Assembly: GCA_903889135.1 (NCBI GenBank)
Contig: CAISWF010000086.1
Location: 1-33,738 of the forward strand
DNA length: 33,738 nt
Reading direction: 5' to 3'
Source: Candidatus Omnitrophota bacterium
Lineage (GTDB): Bacteria > Omnitrophota > Gorgyraeia > Pluralincolimonadales > Pluralincolimonadaceae
Both the position numbers and the translations under genes were made by a program. The first letter of the stretch is position 1. Every line of letters starts with the position of its first letter. Shown piece by piece: positions 1-7,103 of the stretch. The notes below the pieces were generated by a model. That model was not told the DNA's origin and did not search any database. It was given only the letters and a program-made list of their open reading frames with translations.

Positions 1-140
1 ATGCCCCACCAGTTATCCGGATCACCGCCATTAACCATAGGAGATTCAAAGCCAGAGTTGAGTATTGTAAAGGCGTGCGCTACTGAGGACAACGAAAGCA
101 CCAGACCTACCACTAACCCAAGGAAGAATAGTTTCTTCAC
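1..140 (-). CDS. Secreted protein, N-terminal part only (runs off the left edge)
   Basis: Only the first 46 codons are in the window. The start is a GTG at 138-140, placed 6-7 bases after a strong GGAGGT ribosome site. The protein opens with two lysines, a hydrophobic core of about 17 residues and an A-H-A cleavage motif, which is a clear Sec signal peptide. The mature part begins FTILNSGFESP and continues to DNWWG. This N-S-G-F-E-x-P opening followed by a Trp-rich segment is typical of jelly-roll carbohydrate-binding-like domains and of many PEP-CTERM exported proteins; the complete neighbour at 357-1616 begins in a similar way (NILKNESFENRP). Export is well supported. The function and anchor type cannot be judged because the rest of the gene lies outside the window. 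It has its own promoter at 257-285. Confidence 0.75.
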   Translation of the reverse strand, partial: MKKLFFLGLVVGLVLSLSSVAHAFTILNSGFESPMVNGGDPDNWWG

Positions 141-181
141 TTGTCCACCTCCCTTTCCTTTTTGTGTTACTGTGCATTATC

Positions 182-197
182 CTGCCCCCGAGGGCAG
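182..197 (-). promoter_or_regulatory. Small GC-rich hairpin in the mRNA leader of the secreted-protein gene
   Basis: On the minus strand CTGCCC and GGGCAG form a perfect 6-bp stem around a TCGG tetraloop. It lies in the roughly 110-base leader between the promoter at 257-285 and the GTG at 140, about 25 bases before the ribosome site. No U-tract follows, so it is not a terminator. It could stabilise the mRNA; its role is not known. The rest of 141-356 holds only the promoter and AT-rich sequence. Confidence 0.4.
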
Positions 198-256
198 AAC
201 AGAAGATAAAAATCAGTAAGGTCTTTAGCTTCGAGGATTGTTAAGGAACTACATAG

Positions 257-285
257 AATTTACCATGCTACCGCATATTTGTCAA
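257..285 (-). promoter_or_regulatory. Sigma-70-type promoter for the secreted protein at 1-140
   Basis: Reading the minus strand, TTGACA (280-285) and TAAATT (257-262) are separated by 17 bases. The -35 box is a perfect consensus match and the -10 box matches 5 of 6. It lies between the end of the 357-1616 gene and the GTG at 140, so the left-edge gene is probably transcribed independently of the upstream operon. Confidence 0.65.
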
Positions 286-356
286 GAAAACTAATTTGCT
301 ATTTTTCAGCAATTTTTTGCCCACGTGCGCAGTGACGGGCGGGAGAAAAAGCGGTT

Positions 357-1616
357 CTACTTTACGAAGGATATATCGTCCACGTATATCCTCCCGCTCT
401 TCTTATCGGCATTTACCTGATCGTCAAACCGTATGACGAACTCCGTCATCGAAGAAAAATCCTTAATATCGGCGAATTCCTTCAGCGGTATGACGAACCT
501 CTTCCACTCTTTCGTTATGCCGGAAAGGGTATATTTCCCGGCATCCCCTTTGGAATTCTTGAGTTCCAGTTTAACGCTTTTTGAGAAACCGGTCGTGTCA
601 TCGCCTTTGATCCAAAGGCCCAGTTTGGCGTATTGCGAAAGGTCTAGGACCTGCAGCTTCAGCCAGATACCGTCCAAGGCGGGATTCGGGGAATCTACGT
701 CGTAATCAAGCTGCATGGAGAAGCCCGCATCTCCATGCTTGACCTCCGAGCTGAAGGCCATCGTGCAGCCCTGGGTCTTGTCATTAGGGTCTTTATTCCA
801 AGTGCCGCCGCCTGGGCCTGCATCGCCGGAATTAAAATCGGCGACCACCAAAGACAACTCGGTCTTCTCGGTCTGGGCGCCGCTTTTTTCCGTTTCAGTT
901 TTTACCGTCCCCGCATTTCCCGTCTCAACTTTTCCCGTTTCACCCTTTTCCGCAAGCGTGACGGTCTTGGTACCGGGACGCGATTGTGAAAGGACATAGC
1001 TCTTGACGCCTATGTTCTTACTTATCTCTTCTGCCGCCACGTCGTCGACGTAGAACCTCCCGCTGCCGTTTTCCTTATTGAGGAACTCCACGGCGAAATT
1101 ACAATTATCGGTATCGGCCGGGGCTACGGCCGACATGCTAACGAATGACCACCTCATGGAAGAAATCCCGGGCCCGAACGTCGGTCCGTAATCACGGCTT
1201 ATCTCCGTCTCAACGTCCTTGTTATCCTTATCCTTTGTCGTTTTGCGCCATTCCATATGCAGCTGGCCGAAGGCATTTCCGCTTATCGGTTCCGGGGAGT
1301 AATTCAGGACATATGCGGAAAAATTATACCTGTTCCCGGGCTTCACTTTTTTATATGAATAGAAGATGCCGGTCCCTTCGCCCTGTTTAGGGCAGTTCAT
1401 GTAGACTGACTGCTGCCCTCTCCTGCGCACCGTCGTAGCAATGCCGTTATAGTCGGGATTATAGCTGCCCCAATCGCTCGGCGTCTCATCCTTGAAGCCG
1501 GGACGGTTCTCGAAACTCTCGTTCTTAAGGATGTTCCTCCCGACCAGAGGGGTTTCGGCGGCATACAGCGGGACCGCGACAGCAATGATAAAGACAGTTA
1601 AAAATATACGCGACAT
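357..1616 (-). CDS. Secreted protein with two carbohydrate-binding-like beta-sandwich domains
   Basis: The 419-residue protein has a signal peptide (residues 1-20, ending LYAAET). Domain 1 (about 27-195) opens with NILKNESFENRPG and closes with GRFYVDDVAAEE, the pattern of CBM4/9-like jelly rolls. A Lys/Glu/Thr/Gly-rich low-complexity linker spans about 215-255. Domain 2 (about 256-419) opens LVVADFNSGD and closes with GRIYVDDISFV, resembling CBM11/CIA30-like sandwiches. No catalytic domain is visible, so it is more likely a binding or surface protein than a glycosidase. The ATG at 1616 is preceded by AAAGGT at suitable spacing. The gene begins 26 bases after the end of the GGDEF/HD-GYP gene, so it is probably the last member of the lsrF-signalling operon, which could link its production to cyclic-di-GMP. 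Fold assignment is from motif pattern; ligand unknown. Confidence 0.7.
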   Translation of the reverse strand: MSRIFLTVFIIAVAVPLYAAETPLVGRNILKNESFENRPGFKDETPSDWGSYNPDYNGIATTVRRRGQQSVYMNCPKQGEGTGIFYSYKKVKPGNRYNFSAYVLNYSPEPISGNAFGQLHMEWRKTTKDKDNKDVETEISRDYGPTFGPGISSMRWSFVSMSAVAPADTDNCNFAVEFLNKENGSGRFYVDDVAAEEISKNIGVKSYVLSQSRPGTKTVTLAEKGETGKVETGNAGTVKTETEKSGAQTEKTELSLVVADFNSGDAGPGGGTWNKDPNDKTQGCTMAFSSEVKHGDAGFSMQLDYDVDSPNPALDGIWLKLQVLDLSQYAKLGLWIKGDDTTGFSKSVKLELKNSKGDAGKYTLSGITKEWKRFVIPLKEFADIKDFSSMTEFVIRFDDQVNADKKSGRIYVDDISFVK

Positions 1617-1642
1617 TTAATATACCTTTCTCCCCCACAGGA

Positions 1643-4480
1643 TCATTTTTTGGCCTTCTTCCCTTTCGTCACTATTTCCATGAAGATCGCTACGATCTTC
1701 GGGTCAAAATGCGTCCCGGATTCCTCTTTTATTATCTTAAGGGCCTCTCTCTTCGGGTAGGCCTTACGGTACGGCCTGTTAGAGACGAGGGCCTGGTAAA
1801 CGTCCACGACCGCTATTATCCTGGCGCCGATCGGTATCTCATCGCCCTTTAATTTAGAACCGTATCCGTACCCGTCGTATCTCTCGTGATGGTGCAGTAT
1901 GATGGGGACGACGTCCTTAAGGAAATGTACGGGCCTGATTATGTCGGCGCCGATCTGCGGGTGCTTCTTTATTATCTCGAATTCCTTCTTGGTCAGCTTA
2001 CCGCGTTTTAGCAGTATCTTCTCTCCGATGCCGAGCTTGCCGATATCGTGGAGCATGGCGCCGTGCTTGAGGTCATCGAGCTCCTGGTCCGTAAGATTCA
2101 TTTTCCTGCCCAGCTCGGTCGATAATTTTACCATCTCTTCCGAGTGTTCCTCGGTATACGCGTTCTTGGCGCCGACCGTATGCGCCAGGGCATAGACCGC
2201 CTCTATGGTATTCTGTTTGTTGCGCCTCAGCAGGTCCATGAATTTATTCGTGATATTAGTTACCCGCTTCTGCGAATCGGCGTCTGCGGGAACCAATGGG
2301 GCCTTCTTCCTGCGCAGCTGGCTGTACATGCTTATCGTATCTCCGCCTTGTTCTTTCGCGGCGCGCACGCACTTGTCAGCGTTAGTAAGGAGATGGTCTA
2401 CGGTAGCGACACCGTCTTCGGGATACGAACAGATGCCTATGCTTATCCTTAGTTTAACTTTATTGGCCCCGAACCTGTGTTTCTTTATTATCCTCTGTAT
2501 CCTGTCGGCAAAAGCCAGGGCGCCCTTTCCTTCCGTGTCGGGCAGGATGATCGCGAAACCTTCGCCTTCAAACCTTGTGACAACGTCTATGCCCCGGGAA
2601 GCGTGCTGCAGGACTATTGCGAACTCCTGCAGGACCGTATCGCCGTACTCGTGTCCGAAGGTGTCGTTCACGGATTTGAAATAATCTATGTCCACCATGA
2701 GTATCGAAAGGGGAGTGGCCCTCCTCTTCGCCAATTCAAATTCGGAATGTATCCTCCTCTGGAGATAGCGGTAATTATAGAGCTGGGTATGCGGGTCTAT
2801 GAGGGCGAGGGCTTCCGCCTCTTTCTTCTCGCGCTCTATCCTCTTAAGCTCCGAAATATCCCTGAATATGCCCTGGACAACTTTCTTACCGCCGAGTTCA
2901 AGAATGGAAGCGCTTATATAGACGGGCACCCTTTCACCTTTTGAATTAACTATCTCCGCTTCCTGGGAAGGATTCTGGGCACTACCCGATTCTTTCGCAG
3001 CTTTAATTATACTTAAGAAACTTTCCCTGTAGGTCTCGGCCTCTTCCGGGGGATGAAGCCTGGTCTGGTTAATACCGATGAGTTCTCCCCTGGACCTGCC
3101 CATCAGGTTTTCCGCCTGCTTGTTGACATCTAATATCTCGCCTGTCTGTATATCCGCGATAAATATTGCGTCATTGGCGGTCTCGAAAAGCATCCTGAAT
3201 TTCTCTTCGGATCCCTTGAGCAGGAATTCAAGCTTATTCCTGACGGTTATGTCGCGCGCGATGCCGGTCGTACCGATCTCTTCGCCTTTTTCATTGAAGA
3301 CAGGGGTCTTGATCGTTTCGATCCACGTCACTTTCCCTTGCTTGTCGTGCAAAGGCTCTTCTATGATCTTTCTCTTCCCCGACCGCATGACTTCGGCGTC
3401 ATCGGCCCTGTAACTTTCCGCGAGTTCCTTGGGCCAACAGTCAAAATCCGTCTTTCCGATAAGGTCTTTGGACGCCAGGCCGCAGGCTTTTGCGAATGGT
3501 GCGTTTGCCCCGATAAACCTGCTCTCTTTATCTTTGAGCCACGCTATATCCGGGATATTGTCAAGTATAGCCTCCTGCAGCCGTTCTTTCTCCCGCAGCG
3601 ATTCCCCGATAAGCCTGCGCTCCTCCTCTATCGCTATGGCCGAAGCGATGATTCCCATAAGTTTCTTGTCGTCTTCTGTCGGGTCAACGTCTTCCTTATA
3701 TACGACGCAGAGGGAGCCGGCAGGGCCGCGCCTGGTCTTGACCACCTTGCCAATGTAGGTCTTTAGTTTATAGCGGGATACATTGGGGTCGGATTTCGCG
3801 TATTTACTTTCCATCAAGTTACGCACTACTATTATTTCGTCTTTGGCCTGGCTCACCACGTCAAAACAGATATGACCTTCGGCTTTATCCTTGGGAACGT
3901 AACCCGGCGGGGCCTGCCACTGGCCTATGGAGCAGATGGTTCCGCCTTCTATGCGGTTATAGAGAGCGCAGGTCGCCCCTAGGAGTTCGCCGCATAGGGC
4001 TGTCAAAAGATTTATATTTTTTATGGGATCCGAGCCGAAACTAAGGAAACATCTGTTAAATTTATCCAGCCGCGCCGCGGCGCGCACACTGCCCGTGATC
4101 TCTTCTACGACCTCTATGGCGGCGATTATCTTGCCGTCCTTGTCTTTGACCGGAGATGATACGACGCGGAAAACTACTCTTTTGTCTCCGCGGGGGGTTT
4201 CGGTTATCGCCTCGTGGTTTTTCCCGTCTTTAAGCGTCTGAGTGGTGGGACAATACGTGCACGGCGTATTTCGCGGAGGCCTGTTGAACGAGGCATAACA
4301 GACAGGCTTTTTATTGACTTCTATTTCCGGGAACCACTTCTTCATTACTTTATTTAACGCAAGTATCTCCATTTCAGGGCTTATGACTGAGACGCCCACG
4401 CCAAAGTCATCTAATAATGCAAAAGCAGCTTTATTCTCTTTGACCCAGTTATTGTTCTTTACGAAAGGATTCACGAACAT
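1643..4480 (-). CDS. PAS-GAF-PAS-PAS-GGDEF-HD-GYP signalling protein, probable cyclic-di-GMP phosphodiesterase
   Basis: The 945 residues show, in order: a PAS domain (about 15-130) with Cys61, Cys74 and Cys77 in a CxxC-type arrangement; a GAF domain (about 140-290); PAS domains at about 300-415 and 425-548; a GGDEF domain (about 555-720); and a C-terminal HD-GYP domain (about 755-940). The GGDEF signature is degenerate: residues 638-642 read EGEGF, so diguanylate cyclase activity is doubtful and the domain may only bind GTP. The HD-GYP domain keeps HD at 811-812 (LHDIGKLGI) and HHExxDGxGY at 864-872, with G in place of the final P. No membrane segment is seen, so it is probably a cytoplasmic sensor hydrolysing c-di-GMP. 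The ATG is 7 bases after the lsrF-like stop, with GGAG inside the end of that gene, so the two are cotranscribed. Confidence 0.9.
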   Translation of the reverse strand: MFVNPFVKNNNWVKENKAAFALLDDFGVGVSVISPEMEILALNKVMKKWFPEIEVNKKPVCYASFNRPPRNTPCTYCPTTQTLKDGKNHEAITETPRGDKRVVFRVVSSPVKDKDGKIIAAIEVVEEITGSVRAAARLDKFNRCFLSFGSDPIKNINLLTALCGELLGATCALYNRIEGGTICSIGQWQAPPGYVPKDKAEGHICFDVVSQAKDEIIVVRNLMESKYAKSDPNVSRYKLKTYIGKVVKTRRGPAGSLCVVYKEDVDPTEDDKKLMGIIASAIAIEEERRLIGESLREKERLQEAILDNIPDIAWLKDKESRFIGANAPFAKACGLASKDLIGKTDFDCWPKELAESYRADDAEVMRSGKRKIIEEPLHDKQGKVTWIETIKTPVFNEKGEEIGTTGIARDITVRNKLEFLLKGSEEKFRMLFETANDAIFIADIQTGEILDVNKQAENLMGRSRGELIGINQTRLHPPEEAETYRESFLSIIKAAKESGSAQNPSQEAEIVNSKGERVPVYISASILELGGKKVVQGIFRDISELKRIEREKKEAEALALIDPHTQLYNYRYLQRRIHSEFELAKRRATPLSILMVDIDYFKSVNDTFGHEYGDTVLQEFAIVLQHASRGIDVVTRFEGEGFAIILPDTEGKGALAFADRIQRIIKKHRFGANKVKLRISIGICSYPEDGVATVDHLLTNADKCVRAAKEQGGDTISMYSQLRRKKAPLVPADADSQKRVTNITNKFMDLLRRNKQNTIEAVYALAHTVGAKNAYTEEHSEEMVKLSTELGRKMNLTDQELDDLKHGAMLHDIGKLGIGEKILLKRGKLTKKEFEIIKKHPQIGADIIRPVHFLKDVVPIILHHHERYDGYGYGSKLKGDEIPIGARIIAVVDVYQALVSNRPYRKAYPKREALKIIKEESGTHFDPKIVAIFMEIVTKGKKAKK

Positions 4481-4487
4481 TGATCAT

Positions 4488-5285
4488 TTAGCTCCGCTTA
4501 GGACCCTTGAGGCTGGTCAACATCTGCTTCGCCTTGTCAAAAGAAATATCGTCGTGTACGATGGCGCGGATCGTCTTTATCATCGCCACCGGATTTTCGG
4601 ACTGCCATATATTGCGCCCCATATCCACTCCGGAGGCGCCGCGCTCTATCGCGTCGTGCGCGATCCGCAAAGCGTCAAAGTCGGTCTTTAATTTCGGCCC
4701 GCCGGCGATTACGAGCGGGACCGGGCAGCTCTTTACCACTTTCTCGAAATCCTCGCAATAATACGTCTTCACGAAACTGGCGCCTAATTCGGCTGCGATC
4801 CTGCAGCAGAGCGAAAGATAGCGGGCATCCCTCTTCTCAAGTTCTTTCCCGACGGCGGTCACGGCCAGCGCCGGTATCCCGTATTCCATCCCCTCATCGA
4901 CAAGCCTTGAGAAATTCACGATAGTCTGATGCTCATACTTCGAGCCGATATAGATAGAGAATGCGACCGCTGATACGTTAAGGCGCACAGCATCCCTCAT
5001 AGAAACCGTGACTTCCTCGTTGGACAGGTCTTCGCCTATTATGGTGTTGCCCCCCGAGGCCCTGAGGACTATCGGTATATCGTTGCCGGCGTCTACGCAA
5101 CTCCGCAGCACCCCCCGCGTGGGCATAAGAGCGTCAGTATAAGGAAGCAACGGCTTAATGGTCTTGGAGGGATCTTCTAATCTCTGGACGGGTCCGAGGA
5201 AATATCCGTGGTCTATTGCGAGCATAACTGTGCGGCCGTCCGGCTTTATTATCCGGCTTAGGCGGTTCTTGAGTCCCCAATCCAT
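4488..5285 (-). CDS. lsrF: LsrF/DhnA-family class I aldolase-type enzyme
   Basis: The 265-residue TIM-barrel protein begins MDWGLKNRLSRI and contains MLAIDHGYFLGP, LPYTDALMPTRGVLRS, ASFVKTYYCEDF (the Lys is the expected Schiff-base residue), PLVIAGGPKL and GASGVDMGRNIWQSENP. These segments match the LsrF branch of the DhnA/FbaB aldolase family. LsrF in enteric bacteria is a thiolase that cleaves the phosphorylated autoinducer-2 breakdown product 3-hydroxy-5-phosphonooxypentane-2,4-dione. No other lsr gene is present here, so the substrate may differ; the same family includes class I fructose-bisphosphate aldolases and 2-amino-3,7-dideoxy-D-threo-hept-6-ulosonate synthase. It is the first gene of an operon with the c-di-GMP protein, driven by the promoter at 5320-5347, and has an AGGAGC ribosome site. 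Confidence 0.85.
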   Translation of the reverse strand: MDWGLKNRLSRIIKPDGRTVMLAIDHGYFLGPVQRLEDPSKTIKPLLPYTDALMPTRGVLRSCVDAGNDIPIVLRASGGNTIIGEDLSNEEVTVSMRDAVRLNVSAVAFSIYIGSKYEHQTIVNFSRLVDEGMEYGIPALAVTAVGKELEKRDARYLSLCCRIAAELGASFVKTYYCEDFEKVVKSCPVPLVIAGGPKLKTDFDALRIAHDAIERGASGVDMGRNIWQSENPVAMIKTIRAIVHDDISFDKAKQMLTSLKGPKRS

Positions 5286-5319
5286 GTTGTAGCTCCTTTT
5301 TTGGTAGGCAGTATAACTA

Positions 5320-5347
5320 ATTATACCCTATTTGCTTAATTTTTCAA
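5320..5347 (-). promoter_or_regulatory. Sigma-70-type promoter for the lsrF-like operon
   Basis: On the minus strand TTGAAA (5342-5347) and TATAAT (5320-5325) are separated by 16 bases, leaving a leader of about 30 bases with AGGAGC before the ATG at 5285. A 10-bp palindrome GAAACGTTTC lies just upstream at 5357-5366 and could be an operator, but that is untested and weak on its own. Confidence 0.7.
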
Positions 5348-5376
5348 GGGGCTATAGAAACGTTTCGTTTATAATT

Positions 5377-5934
5377 CTAGGTGAAGCTGACCTTAGGCGG
5401 TTCCCTCTCGGCGAGATCTTTGAGCTCGAAGAACTCTTCCGGGGTGAAACCCAGCGCAGGGGCGGCCGTATTGGCCGGGAAAGTCTTTACGGCCGTGTTA
5501 TATCGCGTGACTTCGTCGTTGTAATACTGCCTTGCGAGGGCGATCTTATTCTCGGTAGATGCCAGCTCTTCCTGCAGCGCCAGCATATTCTGGTTCGCTT
5601 TGAGGTCGGGATATTTCTCGACGACAGCGAAGAGGGAACGCAACGTGCCGGTAAGCATATTCTCCGCGCCCTCTTTGTCCTTGACCGTCGTCGCCTGGGT
5701 CGCCTGGGTGCGGGCCTTAGTGACGTTCTCGAGGGTCTCGCGCTCGAATTTCATATATCCTTTCGCCGTCTCGACAAGGTTCGGGATGAGGTCGTGCCTT
5801 CTCTTCAGCTGCACATCTATCTGCGCCCATCCGTTCTTGACCCCCATCTTCAGCTGGACGAGGCCGTTATAAACGCCGATAAGCCAAAGTGCGGCGACGA
5901 CTACGATGACAATAATAACGGATAATATGACCAT
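5377..5934 (-). CDS. lemA: LemA family membrane protein
   Basis: The 185-residue protein has one N-terminal membrane segment (about residues 2-22) followed by the LemA signature: GVYNGLVQLKMGVKNGWAQI, then VQLKRRHDLIPNLVETAKGY and a helical C-terminal part with KYPDLKAN and EFFELKD. The length is normal for the family. LemA proteins expose an alpha-helical domain outside the membrane; their biochemical role is unsettled, and they often pair with TPM/YgcG-type proteins, none of which is seen here. The start is the ATG at 5934, with AGGAGGT 6-7 bases upstream. The gene stands alone behind a promoter lying in the end of the upstream dehydrogenase gene and a strongly structured leader (5960-6043). 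Confidence 0.9.
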   Translation of the reverse strand: MVILSVIIVIVVVAALWLIGVYNGLVQLKMGVKNGWAQIDVQLKRRHDLIPNLVETAKGYMKFERETLENVTKARTQATQATTVKDKEGAENMLTGTLRSLFAVVEKYPDLKANQNMLALQEELASTENKIALARQYYNDEVTRYNTAVKTFPANTAAPALGFTPEEFFELKDLAEREPPKVSFT

Positions 5935-5959
5935 CGCGCTACCTCCTGTTTTTTAATGA

Positions 5960-6000
5960 GCACATGGTTTACATCGCGTATCGATGTAAACCATAAGTGC
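5960..6000 (-). promoter_or_regulatory. Long hairpin in the lemA mRNA leader, just before the ribosome site
   Basis: A perfect 13-bp inverted repeat (5964-5976 with 5982-5994, loop of 5) is extended by GCAC (5960-5963) and GTGC (5997-6000) across a two-base bulge, giving about 17 bp in total. In the lemA mRNA it sits about 12 bases before AGGAGGT. A run of A, not U, follows it, so it is not an intrinsic terminator. I do not recognise a known riboswitch family. It could control translation or mRNA life, or be a protein operator at the DNA level. Confidence 0.7.
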
Positions 6001-6006
6001 GAATTA

Positions 6007-6043
6007 ATCCCATAGGTGATCACTACCAATTAAACTATGGGAT
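6007..6043 (-). promoter_or_regulatory. Second hairpin at the predicted 5' end of the lemA mRNA
   Basis: ATCCCATAG (6007-6015) and CTATGGGAT (6035-6043) form a perfect 9-bp inverted repeat. The 19-base loop itself contains the 8-bp palindrome GTGATCAC (6016-6023). Given the promoter at 6048-6076, transcription should start near 6041, so this would be a hairpin at the very 5' end of the transcript, a placement known to protect mRNAs from 5'-end-dependent decay. The structure is seen; the role is inferred. Confidence 0.6.
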
Positions 6044-6047
6044 AAAC

Positions 6048-6076
6048 ATTATATATGTTTTATTTCTGCGGTTCAA
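6048..6076 (-). promoter_or_regulatory. Sigma-70-type promoter for lemA
   Basis: On the minus strand TTGAAC (6071-6076) and TATAAT (6048-6053) are 17 bases apart. The -35 box lies inside the last codons of the dehydrogenase gene, and the -10 box is embedded in a third small inverted repeat, AAACAT/ATGTTT (6044-6049 with 6055-6060), which could be an operator. The predicted leader is about 105 bases long. Confidence 0.65.
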
Positions 6077-7091
6077 TGATGACTTTTATGGAATCTGCTG
6101 CGCCTGCGACAAGCTTAAAGCCTTTGCCGGCGTCGGCCAGGGCGAACCGGTGCGTTATCATATCTTTGACGTTCACTTTGCGCGCCCGGAGCAATTCGAG
6201 GGCCTCGAGGTGTTCTTTGGGGCTCGCCGCGTAAGAACTCGTAAGGGTCGTTTCCGTGCGCCAGAATATATCGTTTATCGACTTGGGGAGCGCAAGGTCT
6301 TTCTCCGCGGCCGCGAAGAAAAGAACGGTCCCGCCGCGCTCGACCGAAGCTAACGCCTGCTCTACGGCGGACTTTGCGCCGGCGCACAGGATGACGACGT
6401 CAGCCAGCATTCCGCCGTTAGCGGCTTTCAGTTTTTCCACGGAATATTCTCCGGCATTAAAAACATGGTCCGCGCCGAATCTCTTCGCCGCATCGATCCG
6501 GTATTTCGAGATATCGGTTGCCGCGACCGGTTTGGCGCCGAGCGCCTTCGCATATTGGATGTGCAGGAGCCCGGATATCCCGCTTCCTATCACGAGGACG
6601 GTCCGGCCTTTTTTGACCCCGGCCAACCTCTGGCCGCGCAGGACGCACGAGAGAGGTTCGATGAACGTCGCCTCATCGAAAGATATGTCCGCCGGCAACG
6701 GATAGACGCCGCCCTGCTCGATATTTATCGCCGGTACGCGGACGAATTCGGCAAACCCTCCGGGAAAGAAATTGGTCTTACGTAGTGTTTCGCATACAGT
6801 TTCGCGGCCGCTGAGGCAATAATGACAATTATGGCACGGGACATGGTGCGAGGCCGCCACGCGGTCGCCTATTTTTAGATTCCTGACGCCGGCTCCTGTC
6901 TTTTCGACAGTTCCGGCTATCTCGTGGCCGAGGACAAGCGGCACCCTGTTGATGCGGTACCACTCCATGACGTCGCTTCCGCAGATGCCGCTCGACATGA
7001 CCCGGATGAGGATCTCACCGGGCCCGATCTCAGGGACAGGCGCTTCTTCGAGGCGGACATCATTATTGCTGTAATACATCGCGACGCGCAT
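6060..7091 (-). CDS. Zinc-dependent medium-chain alcohol/polyol dehydrogenase
   Basis: The 343-residue protein is a normal-length MDR-family dehydrogenase. The catalytic zinc site is represented by Cys37 (SSGICGSD) and His56-Glu57 (VLGHEIAG). Structural zinc ligands Cys86, Cys89, Cys92 and Cys100 are all present (CHNCHYCLSGRETVC). The Rossmann-fold NAD(P) loop reads VIGSGISG, and an Asp after the second strand (AATDIS) favours NAD. The nearest families are sorbitol, threonine and L-idonate dehydrogenases; the substrate cannot be read from sequence. It is the last gene of the yjbQ - ferritin-like - radical SAM - fmdB - dehydrogenase operon, 12 bases after fmdB. SPASM enzymes are elsewhere found near dehydrogenases that use peptide-derived cofactors, but no precursor peptide is evident here. 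Confidence 0.9.
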   Translation of the reverse strand: MRVAMYYSNNDVRLEEAPVPEIGPGEILIRVMSSGICGSDVMEWYRINRVPLVLGHEIAGTVEKTGAGVRNLKIGDRVAASHHVPCHNCHYCLSGRETVCETLRKTNFFPGGFAEFVRVPAINIEQGGVYPLPADISFDEATFIEPLSCVLRGQRLAGVKKGRTVLVIGSGISGLLHIQYAKALGAKPVAATDISKYRIDAAKRFGADHVFNAGEYSVEKLKAANGGMLADVVILCAGAKSAVEQALASVERGGTVLFFAAAEKDLALPKSINDIFWRTETTLTSSYAASPKEHLEALELLRARKVNVKDMITHRFALADAGKGFKLVAGAADSIKVIIEPQK

Positions 7092-7103
7092 AGAGGGCCT
7101 TTT

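Noticed and set aside
1-219. Plus-strand open frame of 72 codons at the left edge
   Set aside because: It lies opposite the signal-peptide gene and its promoter region, has composition unlike a protein and no ribosome site; the minus-strand reading is clearly the gene.
301-350. AT-rich hairpin TTGCT/AGCAA with a T-run, and GCCC/GGGC repeat, as terminators of the 357-1616 gene
   Set aside because: The T-run lies on the wrong side for minus-strand transcription and the stems are only 4-5 bp.
4488-5285. Complete autoinducer-2 (lsr) operon
   Set aside because: Only an LsrF-like enzyme is present; no lsrACDB, lsrK, lsrR or lsrG is in the window.
5357-5366. GAAACGTTTC palindrome as an operator for the lsrF-like promoter
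   Set aside because: It is only 10 bp, AT-rich and single; chance is a sufficient explanation without conservation data.
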